Below are positions 36,422 to 48,198 of a stretch of 64,000 nt of DNA, one piece after another. A model generated the notes under the pieces. The model worked only from the letters and a program-made list of their open reading frames with translations, was not told the DNA's origin and ran no database searches. Location: assembly GCF_901000735.1 (NCBI RefSeq), contig NC_081546.1:3043001-3107000 (forward strand), written 5' to 3'. This stretch comes from Corylus avellana. Taxonomy: Eukaryota; Streptophyta; Magnoliopsida; Fagales; Betulaceae. Position 1 is the first letter of the stretch, and the number at the start of each line of letters is the position of its first letter. The position numbers and the translations under genes were made by a program.

Positions 36422-39400
36422 TTCAACCTCTGTGTAATCTTCTTTCGCCCCCTCCACTTTAATTCTTGATTTTCTTTTCAATACCTGTGCTGATGATCAT
36501 TACTGGGTATTTCTAATTACCTATAAATTCTACTTTTTTATCAAGATACAGAGGAAGAAGACTCCCTTTAAATCTGCATAAATAGCTTTCTCACATAGCG
36601 AGACTCGCAAATCTAATTGCCAACACCTTAAATTGAGAGACCAATAGCTTCTCTGCCTGAAACACCAATATTTTTTTATTTTCTAACCCCTTTATTTTTA
36701 TTTTTTTAAAAAAAATGTTTTTGTTAGTTTTTTTCTAGCAGCCATTGATGGCGACCTTAACTCTGACTTTGAACTAATCGCCTCTCCTGATTGCACTTTT
36801 ATAAGCATGGATATACTTTGACGGTGGGGCATATATAAGAAATGGATTTGATTGCCGGCAAACACTCTTTATCATTGTCCGCGTCTTTGGCTACCCAGGA
36901 TTACACTTTATCCTTTACCAGTTGAGGGAATATTTATCATATTGTTGGCCATGGCTCATGCCCGTGGTGAAAAGGTTGAAGCAGCTTCTTATAAAGTTTA
37001 AACAAAAGTGGGCCTTGGTCTTTATTAAAGTTCCAGCTGTGGCTGCAATTTGGCGGGCTGATCAAGATTCAAGCATAGTCTTGTGGCCACTGCGTGCTTG
37101 GTGCATTGCTTTTCTACCATGCTGCTACATCATCGAGGCATTAGCTCTTTGACCATTTGTCCAAAAGTGGAAAGTTCATCAGTGTAGGCCTAGGTAGAAA
37201 AGCCCAACCAGTAGTCAGTAGGTCCGATAAAAGACTTTTCAATGTTTTACGATTCTAAATGTCTCACGTGGCTTAAGTACAATTTTAATCATGTGTATAT
37301 AAGTTTTTAGACATTCTCTTTTTGTAAGTTGGTTTTAAAAGGTAAGTTCGACCCATTGTTTATATTATTTAGTATCAAAGCCAACCACTTTGTTGAATAT
37401 GTGATCAAATGGATTGCAACTTTGTGGTCAAGTCACAGATATTAAAATGTTATTCAACACTGATAAATGAGTGAAACTGCTAAAAGAGAAAGAGTTACCA
37501 TCGGATAAGTGTTTAAAGAATGGATTGTCGAATTAAAATATATTCTTAACTATATGAATGTAAGCTCTTAAAGCATATTTTTCTTATATGCCAATTTTTA
37601 AGAGTAAATTCTACTCAGAGTTTGTATGTGGTCCTAGTGCATGTAGTTAGGTTTATGACTTAAAAAAAGTCTTGGAAGTTGGTACTTGGCACCATTAATT
37701 AGCAAGCACCCCAATGCCCAATTCTTGTTTCTAGTGCATTGATACCTCGTATTCATCTTCGACTTCCTTTGGCCTTGGAAAACTCCAGTTTCTAGCTGGT
37801 CGGCAGTTAGACATTTCATTGGTAGTTAAACTGTCCTAAACGGGCTGCATCATGTGCGGCAGCCTACTGAACCTTCAGAGTATATTCTTATAGCAGTGCT
37901 GTACGGCAAACCCCTCCTCCTATGACAAGTTTATTTAGCGTTGCATCAGGGATCTAATTAAGTGAATTTTCAAGGCACAGTGATCATTGCTCTATTCATA
38001 TTTTTTTTTTTTTTTTTTTTCTTGATAAGCCAATGACATGGATATATATGGTATAACATTACAGTCTTAATCTCCACTGATATATCACAATCAAAATATT
38101 ACTTCAGTCAGCAGATGGTGAAGGTGCAACTGATCATTAGTAGTTAATTAAATTATTGGAGTACGATCGTCATATATATATATATTTTTTTTTTCTTTCC
38201 TTGTTGAGTCAAAATTTGAGAAATGCTCAAGAAACATGGGATATCTGTGGACTTTTGTAGTATGTGGAGGGAACAAGGCACAAATTATTTTAATTTTGGT
38301 TTACTCAAGAATAATCCTCCAGGTAATGAGCTCCATCCCGAGATAGATCTAATGAGGTCCCTCTCACAAGCAACACTACAAGCGAGTCTGGTTCAATTAG
38401 GCCTCCGGAGAATTACTCCTAATATTCTTGGTAGAATATAGACGTCACACCTTGGTATTTTAGCCATGTCTTACCTTCCTCTCATAGTAGTAGGTGACAC
38501 TAACTGAAAGGTAAGACTTGACATGAGATGTGATTCATCAGAGTTAGTAACTAAATATCACACCTAGTTAGAGCATTGCCCATTAGCGTGGGGACACTTA
38601 GCGGGCTCATGCGGAAAGATAACCAATGACATAAAGAAAATGAGCTATTGAGAGGTATGACCACACTATTCTGAAAAAAAACAAAAAACAAAAAACGGCT
38701 TTCTAAGTTTCATTCTTTTCCTTACTAAACAAATACTGACTTATGCATCAATGTCACGTGTACTTGTTTTCTTCTCCATTACAAATTCCGTCGGCCTAGA
38801 GTACGGTGTCCGCTCATCTAATTCTTCAATTATGCTGTTTGTAGAAAGTCATTTGTGTTGATTCCTTAAATAAAAGGTCGAATGTTGAACACCAAGTTAA
38901 TGACTACTCGGAGAGACAAAGTTGGATCATCTTTTCTATCTGACCCTTCAACTCAGCCTAATCCCTCAATTTACCTAATCCCCCCTCCTCCTCCAACCTA
39001 TCCTTCATGACCAACTCAGGCATCAAGATAAGAGCATCTCAAACTATTGAGCTACAGTTACAACATATAGCACAGGATTTACCAGATTATGCAACAAAAT
39101 CAAGTTATGATGATGCAGTTTCACATGTATAACATGGGAGTTGTCCTACCATAGTGAATAGAGAACATATCTGCATGATGAGAAGCAAAAGCTAAGAGTC
39201 GATGGAAATGATGCCCCTAGGGCTTTAGCCTGGTGGTAGACATAGGGTAATTCAATCCTCATTTATGATGAGGATTTTTATCTTCATCATATACTGTCAA
39301 ATCGACCCAATTCCCTTGAACCAAAGAAGTGGCGAGCTAATCATGATCAACAACATGACTTTCCTTTTTCTTTTTCTTTTTTCAGGTTACTTGTTCAGTT

Positions 39401-40339
39401 TTTTTTTTTTTTTTTTTTTTTTTTCACTTAAGTTGTGTTTAGATTTCTGTGAACTTGCAGGAAAAATAAGTTATACTAATTTTATGACATAAAATAATTT
39501 ACTGGGGAAAAACATATATAATTTACTGATTTTAAAACTACCAATTACAACCTTAGGCACAAGAAATACGAAGGCCAAAACAAAGCCAACGATGTGGGGT
39601 AGCTCGAAATTTAAGGGTCAATAAATAGTCGTACAGATTTAGCATCAAAGGATAAAGAATAGAGATTTAAAGGTGTGAATGCAATGGATTCCCCAACGAT
39701 TGAAAGTGACAATATTTAAAGAACAACGCTATCTAGCTCCTTTTGATTAGGACTTAAAAAAACAAAAGGGGGCAGTTGTAATTAAGTAAAGGGCAGGCAT
39801 AGCTCATGGTGACCTAAAGTTAGCTCATCTTTATTATAAAGGTCGACATGCATGATGCATAACATCGCTCTGATCTTAATCTATGTGTGTATCTAACTAC
39901 TCTTCAACACGATTCAATGTTTTGAACCAAATTAATTAACAGTAACTATAAACATAAGTTTAATACATTTCCTAATCTCTTCTCTTTTGACTTCCATTAT
40001 TATACTTTGAAAAAAGTATTAACGTTAATGTTCAACGATGGGAGCGTTCCCTCAAGATGACTGCTAGGTGTTCCAAAATTCTTTCTAAATGATGTGGAAA
40101 GCACTATTTTGGGAAGAAGTGGGAGACGAAGGAGAGAGTGAGAATTTTTTAAGAAAAAAAATACTTGTCACATCATTTGAGGAGCATTTTAAAAAGAATT
40201 TATTGAAATATCTAGCATTATCGGCTCCCTTAAATAAGAATGAAGGTATAGTTGACATAACCGAAATCATGGATACTTTTTTAAAAGCCAAGGTTATCCT
40301 CTTTGCTGTGAAAGAATCGTCGGCCTTAGTCTAAACAAA
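36422..40339. other. Gene-poor spacer
   Basis: About 3.9 kb with no recognised gene. It contains poly-T tracts (38001-38021, 39400-39424), TA runs (38174-38184), and a proline-rich frame starting near 38888 that stops after ~42 codons and might be a gag-like relic, though I cannot support a family. The stretch next to 36421 is the promoter of the GLTP gene. Confidence 0.4.
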
Positions 40340-41262
40340 GTGTAATGTTACAAGGAATAAGGAAGAATTTTGTCCCACTCTTATCCTTTCATCCTTTCAT
40401 AAATTAAATGAATTTAAAAATTATCACTAAATTAAAATTTAATAGTGGTTAATTTTAAATTTAATGGTAATTTTAAAAGCCGCATAATTTTGTTTTCGAA
40501 AAATATGAAACTTCTATTGATGAAATTTCATGAGCATAAAAATCTTACATCACTGAGTATACAGCTTTGAAAAATCATAGCCAAAGGCTATGAAAGTCAC
40601 AAAGTCATAAAAATAACTTCAAGTTTTTGCTAACGCATGTACAATTACATTTAATGAACATATCTGCTTCGTGCAGACTATATCTAGGACATAGGTAACC
40701 CAAATATAAAAAATAAATAAAAAAATAAAAAACAACTAAAAACTAAAAATTCAGCTGTGAGAGTTAAGTCTTCACACCGATCTACTCCATCCTCAATCTG
40801 AAAGTCAAGACAACAAATTCATCCTTAACCCGAAGGCCAGTACAAACAAAAAAAAAACAAAAAACAAAAACCCCACAAGCAGCAGCGGTGGAGCATAGCA
40901 TTGTAGACATCCCTTCGGAAAATACGCCTTAGCAGAAGAAGACGATGAGATCTAAGGTTGAAGAGACTAGATCTGGATCTAGGTCTAGATCTACATATTA
41001 GATTTAAAGCAACCCGCCAGAAATGGAGACCGGAGGAGCCTACAGAGAAGACACCGAGCACGGCTACCGTGAAAGGGGAGGAGGGATAGATCTTCCCTCT
41101 TGAAATTCTTCTTGGTCTTGTTAAGAAGGAAAGAGAGAGAGAAATTCTAGTCTCTAGAATTTTGTTAGCATTAAAAGCCACATAATTTTGGAGGAATAAG
41201 AAGGAGACATAATTCTTACTTCTAGCATGGTATTTGTGTGGTATGTAGCATTACTTATTGAC
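40340..41262. mobile_element. MITE interrupted by a retroposed element
   Basis: The left part (GTAATGTTACAAGGAATAAGG at ~40343) and the right end (GTAGCATTAC, ~41245-41254) look like inverted termini of one MITE-like element. They are separated by the insertion at 40493-41170. The uninterrupted element would be roughly 225-245 bp. Confidence 0.45.
40493..41170 (-). mobile_element. Retroposed, internally deleted LINE-like element with 20-bp TSD
   Basis: The 678-bp segment is flanked by direct repeats at 40473-40492 and 41171-41190 that agree at 19 of 20 positions (TTAAAAGCC..CATAATTTTG). Long target duplications of this kind are made by LINE machinery. On the minus strand it starts with a CTCTCTCTTTCC-type leader, has an open frame of ~118 codons without a recognisable domain, and ends in a sequence like a retroposon 3' UTR (CAATAGAAGTTTCATATTTT). 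Confidence 0.7.
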
Positions 41263-41266
41263 AATT

Positions 41267-41432
41267 GAGTAATGCTAAAAAACGCACTTTTATCCCATTT
41301 TATTTTGCTAGCGTTGCAATACCAATCGGCCATTGGATCAGTTGTTGTTAAAAAAATTCAACGACAAAATGACATTGCCACATTTGCAAGATAAAGTAGC
41401 AGTAGGATAAAATATAATTTATAGCATTACTC
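41267..41432. mobile_element. MITE with GAGTAATGCT termini
   Basis: 166-bp element starting GAGTAATGCT and ending in its exact inverted form AGCATTACTC. AT-rich and non-coding; third member of this family in the window. Confidence 0.75.
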
Positions 41433-41975
41433 TAATATCCAATCATTAGAGATATTCAATTCCTCGTGGGCAACATTCCTTTTTGAAGTGCCAATAATGA
41501 TCACCCAAGTGAAAATATCTCTTAAAAAAAAAAAAAAAGTGAAAATTTCTCTATGTACAATTTAATATAGAAAAATGCTAGATACCGCATCATTATTTCA
41601 CAAATATATCGTCGTGTTGACATGGCTGGATTTAATAACCTATGATTTTTTTTTTTATCAAATGCTAATCTAAAAATTACTAAACCCTACCACATGGGCA
41701 AAGGTATAGTAATTATGAGATAATGGTATGGTAAACACTAAACTCCCTTGATCCTTAACTCCTTCCTTCTTTCTGTCTTACCTCGAAAAAAAAAAAAAAA
41801 AAAAGGCTTGAACTTTTCCACGAGGCCCAATCATCTACGTCTAGTCATTGGGCCTACTTTCCAAAGCGAACCATGGCCCGCCCCACTCACTAAGACAGCC
41901 GAGCCAAATGGCAAAACTACCCAATCCTTCCACTCAATCACGCTTATATCCTTATCAGAAAAGGAGGAGCAACGG
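41433..41975. other. Promoter region of the thioredoxin-fold gene
   Basis: Holds another GCTAGATACCGC-type MITE fragment near 41578 and a poly-A run at 41787-41804. The final ~150 bases are likely the 5' UTR. Confidence 0.4.
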
Positions 41976-44900
41976 ATGCAGGCACTTCATTTATCGTCGA
42001 CCACCATGGCTTTGGCCGTTACGGTGTCGTTCTCCGTGGGCGCACGATTACTGCACATACCGCGCAAGTTAGCACCACTCACCACACCGTTTAGACAAAC
42101 ATGGTCCTTCTCTAAAATGGGTTCTAATAATCTGCAGCTGGGGACCAGTGTACCCGCAAGAAAGCTCGTGGTTCGAGCTGCTAGAACCGAGTCCGAAGGG
42201 GTCTCCTTGGGCTTCAGAGCTCCCCATTTTGAGGTCTTTTCTTTTATTATTTGTTAGATGCATACTGGGTTGGCTTGCAATTTGATCATTGTTTTGGTTA
42301 CGTATTTTATTTATTTATTTACTTTTATGTGTATTTTTGGTTGGTTTAGCTTCCAGAGCCATGTACTGGGAAAGTGTGGAAATTGGAGGATTTTGAACCG
42401 TATCCTGCTTTACTGGTAAGGTGTTGCATTGTTTTTGCTATATTTTGTTTTCCTGTTGCTATTGTATATTGCCCTTTTAAGTTGATGAGCTTGATTGTTG
42501 CCACTTGTTATATTCTTGGTATTTAATTTTTGCTTAGCATTGTTATCAAATTTTCTTGGGGATGTTGAGGAGAAAATGAGTGTTGAGTTTCCTGTACTTA
42601 TGTGAGGTTCGCTGAATAAGAGGCGTGTGAGGTTTTCGACTACTCTTCATTGAGCTCATTCAACCGTTATCTGAGTAGTTGCATTTGGCTTATCAAGCAA
42701 AGTAGTGGAGATTATTTATTTTTGCTTATTTTATGGATGAATCAAATATTTCATCCCATTAGAGAGAAATTAAAAGACTTATTAGGCTTAACAGCCACAA
42801 CAACGCAGTGATATACAATTCATGTCAGAAAGACCAAGTTACAGACAATTAAACTGCAGACCAGCAGCAGAAAATTTTGCTAGACTAGAGAACATTCAAT
42901 TAATATTCAACAACAAATGAACTCCATCAACTCAAATCAGGTCCTCGAATTGTCCGCAATATGCTGAAACAGCTCTAGCTCAAATGGCAAAACCCCTCCC
43001 CACCCCCACGTGCCAACACCTGCATGCATGAGAGATAAAAGTCGAGGGTGTGGTTCTTGGTTCAAGAATCTCCAGTGCATGTATAACTTATCGAACAGAA
43101 AAAAAGGTAGAAAAAGAAAGTCTTTCTATCCAAATATGCCAAGCCTAATTAGAATGAATGTGATCATCTTTCATCTCTGAAATGTAATGGCCCAAGTTTG
43201 CTCTGGTATCCAATCACTACAAATTCTACAATTATCATGCAAGTTTAAGATTCTCAACCAAGCTTTCCTTGTGAAGCTACAATCACGATATAGATTATTT
43301 CCGAGATTATTGTATCTTGGTTTACTAAACTTTAGACACCATTGCTAGTTCTATATAAAAAAAAATGAAACACCATTGTGAGTTCAGCAGAGACGTAGAG
43401 GTTGACTCAGAAACAGCAATTGATAAGCTTGCATACGTCCTTCCCCTGCAGACCCTTATGGAACAGATAAAATTAAGAAAAGGCACTTTACTGAATAAAT
43501 AAAATAGTAGAAATCTAGACATCTCCTCCCCACCCCCAGTAACCCTTAAAAGGGTCAGCTGTTGAGGCTCCTAATTGCATGTTTGATTTGAATAGATTTT
43601 TTTACTGGATTATTCATGAGAAATTAGATGTTAGTGTCATGTAAAAGATTAACAGTATCTGCTGTCGGGCTGTGTTATACAGCCTTTATTGTGGCATACA
43701 TGCCCATAAATTAGCTAGGTCTTTATGGTGGGGAAAATGAATTGTGTAATTTGCATTAATATGCAACTTATGGCCAGATATTGGACCCACAAAACATGAG
43801 TACTACAACTATGGCCAGTCCTTACCTAGGAAGTTTTCCTAAGTGGTACTTTTGTGTTGAAAAAGAAATAACAGCAAGTGCCCTTTTTCTCTTTAATTAC
43901 GATAATATGAGCAATGATAATACTGATTCCATCAGAGTTGTGGTGCAGGTTATGTTTATTTGCAATCACTGCCCATTTGTCAAACACTTGAAAAAGGATA
44001 TTGTGAAGCTTGCAAATTTTTATATGAAGGTATTTGACAACATATCTCAATTGCTTCCCTTTCCAGTTGCACTCGGAACTTGGATAAGTAATTGACCATA
44101 CATGAGTAACTTATTCATTTGCTATCGTATGTTGCTGCAGAAAGGACTTGCAGTTGTTGCAATATCTTCAAATTCTGTAGCTACTCATCCACAGGTCCTA
44201 ATAACTACATAATTTGGTATTAGAGCTGGGTTGAAGCTATTTTGTGATATGTCCAACACAAACTCTTCCTCACAGGATGGACCACAATTCATGGCAGAAG
44301 AAGCTAAACAATTTAACTATCCTTTCCCATATTTATATGATGAGGTATGCTACTGTCAATCTCAACCTGATCCATATTTTCAGCTTCCTTCTATAATCAC
44401 ATATGTGAATGCCTACGTGATCATATATTTTAAGATTCATCTTGGTCAAACTGCTACATTATTGTTTATGCACATATAGAGCCACTATCAAATTGGACTG
44501 TATACTGTGGCTACTATGACACCCCAATAGTTTCTTGTGCTGTTGATAACATGTCCGCTGCTTAGAATGCAGGGTTAATATGAGCTTTATTTTGAGATCT
44601 GAAGCTACACCATTAATATAGTGCTCGACATTAGAGGTTAATTAAAAATTTTCCATAACTAGAGATCTGAAGTTACTGATGGCTACTAATATTTGATCTT
44701 TTTGGTATTTGTCAGTGGCCTTTAAACCAAATTATATATCTTCCCATATAAATATAGGGCGGAGGATGAGTTCATGGATTTGATTCTGATGTGTGCATTA
44801 GTATACATAACAAACTAACTAAAAAAATGGTCTGATCATTTTGATATTTGCCTCACAAGCTGTTGATAGGCAGGTGTTTTTATTTGCGGCAAAGGTGGGC

Positions 44901-45721
44901 ATAAGGGAACATATTTCCCACAGAAGTTATCCGAGGGTGTAACAATTATGAGCTTTATATCATACTGGGGGAAAAAAAGACTCAAGTTACAATACCTACC
45001 AATGGGAAAGAAAACAACACAATCTTGGTCACCCCACCACCAAAAAGAAAATTATTATGATGTAAAGCAATCAATCTCATGTGCAACGTAACTTCTCTTT
45101 TGCTATAATCTAAACCTAATATTGATTTAATTATTAAAGAAAGGCTCATTTGATCCTAGTCATTCTCATTTGCCCCCAACTTCGTTCTTGTTTTTTGCTG
45201 TTAATTTGTTATTTTACCTTCTACATCCCTCCTTAGAAGTGAGATGGCTGGGAGAAAAGAACCTCTTGTTTGTGCCTTGTACTTAGTTGTGTATGTTTAA
45301 TTGCAGTCGCAGGATGTTGCACGAGAATTCAGAGCAGTTTGTACACCAGAGTTCTTCCTATTTAAAAAGGTGGAAACGACCTGCACATATTAATTCACAT
45401 TAAAATTTCAACCATGGTACCTCATATTAGTCCTGGCTCGAAGAGCCTATTTATGATTATTTTCATTTGGTTTGGAACCAATGTGCAGGATCCAATCCTT
45501 GTACTGTGTGTAACATTTCTGATGGGATCCGGTGCATTAGAAATAGGATGGTGGTACACTTATCAAAAAAAACATTTCTAACATGGTGGTACTTTTATCA
45601 ATTGGAAACAGGATGGCCGGAGACCATATGAATTGGTGTATCATGGTCAATTTGATGATTCCCGACCAAGTAATAATGTACCTGTTACTGGAAGGTTAAT
45701 CTTGTGGTTTTTTTTTTTTTT

Positions 45722-45762
<41 letters not shown>

Positions 45763-46096
45763 ATGAGCTTATGTGCCTTTTAACTTGATTTGAACGAGCA
45801 ATTAACATCTACAATATAACTTCTATCAATAGTCAAAATGGTAGCTAACTCGCTTCAGTAAACACGCTGTCTAGGGACTTAAGTGTGGCAATAGATTGCG
45901 TTCTCAGCAGCCAACCAGCACCATCAGTTCAGAAACCCAGGTATCTTCTTCCTTTCTACACTTCATTTCTTTCTTCATAAAATATCTTTAAAGCCTTATA
46001 GGACTTAATTACCACATGGTTAAAGTCCTTTTTTGCTCCTCGATTTGTAAAAGTGTTGGATGCAGCATAAAGTGGCATCCCGGGACAAATCTGTAA
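41976..46096 (+). CDS. Thioredoxin-fold (AhpC/TSA-like) plastid protein
   Basis: Predicted 260-aa protein from nine exons: 41976-42233, 42350-42415, 43949-44029, 44141-44194, 44276-44344, 45307-45369, 45612-45694, 45875-45940 and 46054-46096. All introns are GT-AG and the phases close. The first ~75 residues are Ser/Thr/Arg-rich with few acids, typical of a chloroplast transit peptide. The mature part has LGFRAPHFELPEP, the redox-type CNHC motif in VMFICNHCPFVKHLKKDI, KGLAVVAISSN, YPFPYLYDE, CTPEFFLFKKDGRRPYELVY, GQFDDSRPSNN and the C-terminal VGCSIKWHPGTNL. It matches the plant protein annotated as thioredoxin-like/antioxidant oxidoreductase (Arabidopsis At1g21350, from memory). Its substrate is not established. 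An upstream in-frame open region reaches 41748, but the ATG at 41976 gives the expected transit peptide. Introns 2 and 5 are long and contain repeat-like DNA. Confidence 0.9.
42972..43106 (+). mobile_element. Possible tRNA-derived SINE in intron 2
   Basis: Contains CTAGCTCAAATGGCAAAAC (box-A-like), GGTTCTTGGTTCAAGAATCT (box-B-like), and CTTATCGAACAG followed by a short A run, in the order expected for an Au-type SINE. No target duplication resolved. Confidence 0.4.
45724..45759. repeat. TA microsatellite in intron 7 of the thioredoxin-fold gene
   Basis: About 18 TA units following a T run, 30 bp after the donor of intron 7. Confidence 0.9.
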
Positions 46097-48198
46097 TCTG
46101 CGACCACTGGTTTCAACTTCATGGAGACAAATTAATGAAGAGCTCAGTAATTCTTTTAGGTACTCATGCCTCTTATGCAATGGTCGGTAGCCATTTTGAT
46201 TTAAAATGTGCATCCGTTCTTCTTGTCATGTTCTTTCTTTCAATCTTTGCAGCTTTCCTTTTTTATCATTTTGGATTTCACGAGGCATGGAAGGCAAGGA
46301 ATGTGGTATATTTAATACTATTGTATGATAATGTAATATAAATTATACATTGCAAACAACCATGAATGATAATAATGTTCCACAATCATTATCCTATTTT
46401 CTTTCTGCTACACTTTTAACATCATATTGAAAGCTGCTTTGCGTTATAAAAGGATCTAGATGAATGATAGGTTTAGAGGCATTTTCACCTTTGACAGCAA
46501 TAAATGATGCAGTCTCTAAAATGTAATGTATGATGGTTTTCAAAAAAGAATATGGTCTACTTTTTTTCTTTCTTTTGAGCAGACAAAAGAAAAAGAATAT
46601 GGTGCATGCATACGTGTGCTGATGCATACATGCAAGCACACATACAGGAACCTTAAGCATGAAGAATATATCAAAATTTGATGTTGTTTACTGTATCTTC
46701 TTTTCTTCGCTAATCATACAATTAACGCGGCTGAGTTTGATATAACTACATTAAGATAGTAAAATTGATGCTAATTATGTGAGCAAGAATTGTATTTCCA
46801 AAGCAATGCAACGGTCCTTCCGCTAATAAATCATATAACCTCATTGATTGCTTGAGAAGTTTCACAAGAATGATTACTTCAGTGGAAGGTTACTTGCATT
46901 CGTGGCCATTAGAGTTTGATAGGGTACAATGAACAATCTGTGGGCCTAAGATGGTCCTATGCACATGTCTAAAAGCGATGTATCCTTTCAAGAACATGGG
47001 AGGCTTGTTTATCTCTACCAAAAAGGCAATTGTTGGGGAAGCTGAAAAGGATGGTGGTCCAATTGTTTCTTTTAATTTCATGGCCTATACGGCTCATGCC
47101 CCTCCAAAATTGTGACACCCCCATAGCTTTCCATTGCTATCAATTGGGCTCGAAATCCATGTGTCCCTTTCTGTTGGTTCCCAACTTGATAGCTACTACT
47201 AAAAGCAGAGCCATGTTAATTGATTCCTGGGTCGTGTACTTTTCTATAGGAGTTTATAATATAAGAAAGAATTCTTTTTGTATGTTGACATACTCAATTG
47301 GGTAAAGATATATATACACATACAAGAGAATAGAGATTCCATAAATTATGGGATTGCGATGATTACAAATATTTTATATATGGAAATTGCCTTTTGTAGT
47401 AGGGTCTCAATTATGAGACTGAGACTTGCAACAATTAGCTGTCCAAATTATTGGCAATTTGGGTAGCTAATGTGAAACGATTCATGTGACACTCAACTGC
47501 TCAGATTTAGACAGCTAATTGCCGTGGATCCCTATCCTCAATTATGATTGAATTGTTCATTCCTTCTAGATGGTGTCAAATATGAGCTTGATTCGTTCCT
47601 TGATCTGAATTTTGATTCTATGAATGACGCACAATCGGTAGGAGAATTTGTAAGAGAATATGAGCTTGATTCTTTGCTTGTAGATGTGGTCAAATGTGAT
47701 CTAATTATGAGTCTATGTATAGTGAACAATCCGCAGAAGAAGAACAATATGTAGCATTTAGAAAAGATGTACAATCATCTACACTAACAACTTATTGCAG
47801 CAACTTTAAAAAGTTAGGATTGTATTATGCACAATCATCTTGTTTAGAATTTAAGTTACAAGTAGGGCCATTAGGTCTGTTAATTACTTGTTGGGGTGTA
47901 TCTCAGAACTTCTCAAAGCTTCAACTGTCGGGTGGTGGGAGTTGTGTGAGTTATAAAGTGTTTATGTGGGGAAGGAGTTGTTGTGAATTACAAACAGCTG
48001 GTTTTGTAATACAAATTTTAACTTCTCACAAATATACACTTAAAACTTAAACGAAGGAATTTCAATAAAGAAATACAAGGCAATAACCTCTTCCTACTAC
48101 ATAATAAGATCAATCAATCTATACCAAGTATCTTGTTGTTTGAAGCTTCAAAAAAAATATCAATGATTCAATGAACAACGGTCTATAGTTTTGGGAAG
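46097..48198. other. Spacer between thioredoxin-fold gene and receptor kinase
   Basis: No gene recognised. The two genes are convergent, so their 3' UTRs lie at the ends. A GTCAAAT-rich segment at 47567-47710 has two near-repeats of TATGAGCTTGATTC but no known family. Confidence 0.4.

Noticed and set aside
38888..39013. Proline-rich frame resembling a retrotransposon gag start
   Set aside because: Only ~42 codons before a stop, no zinc knuckle or following pol sequence.
40825..41181. 118-codon minus-strand frame rich in Arg and Leu
   Set aside because: It lies inside a retroposed element with target duplications; no domain, so treated as transposon leader sequence.
47548..47754. 68-codon acidic frame with a repeated YELDS motif
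   Set aside because: Short, no known family, and surrounded by stops; possibly transposon debris but unsupported.
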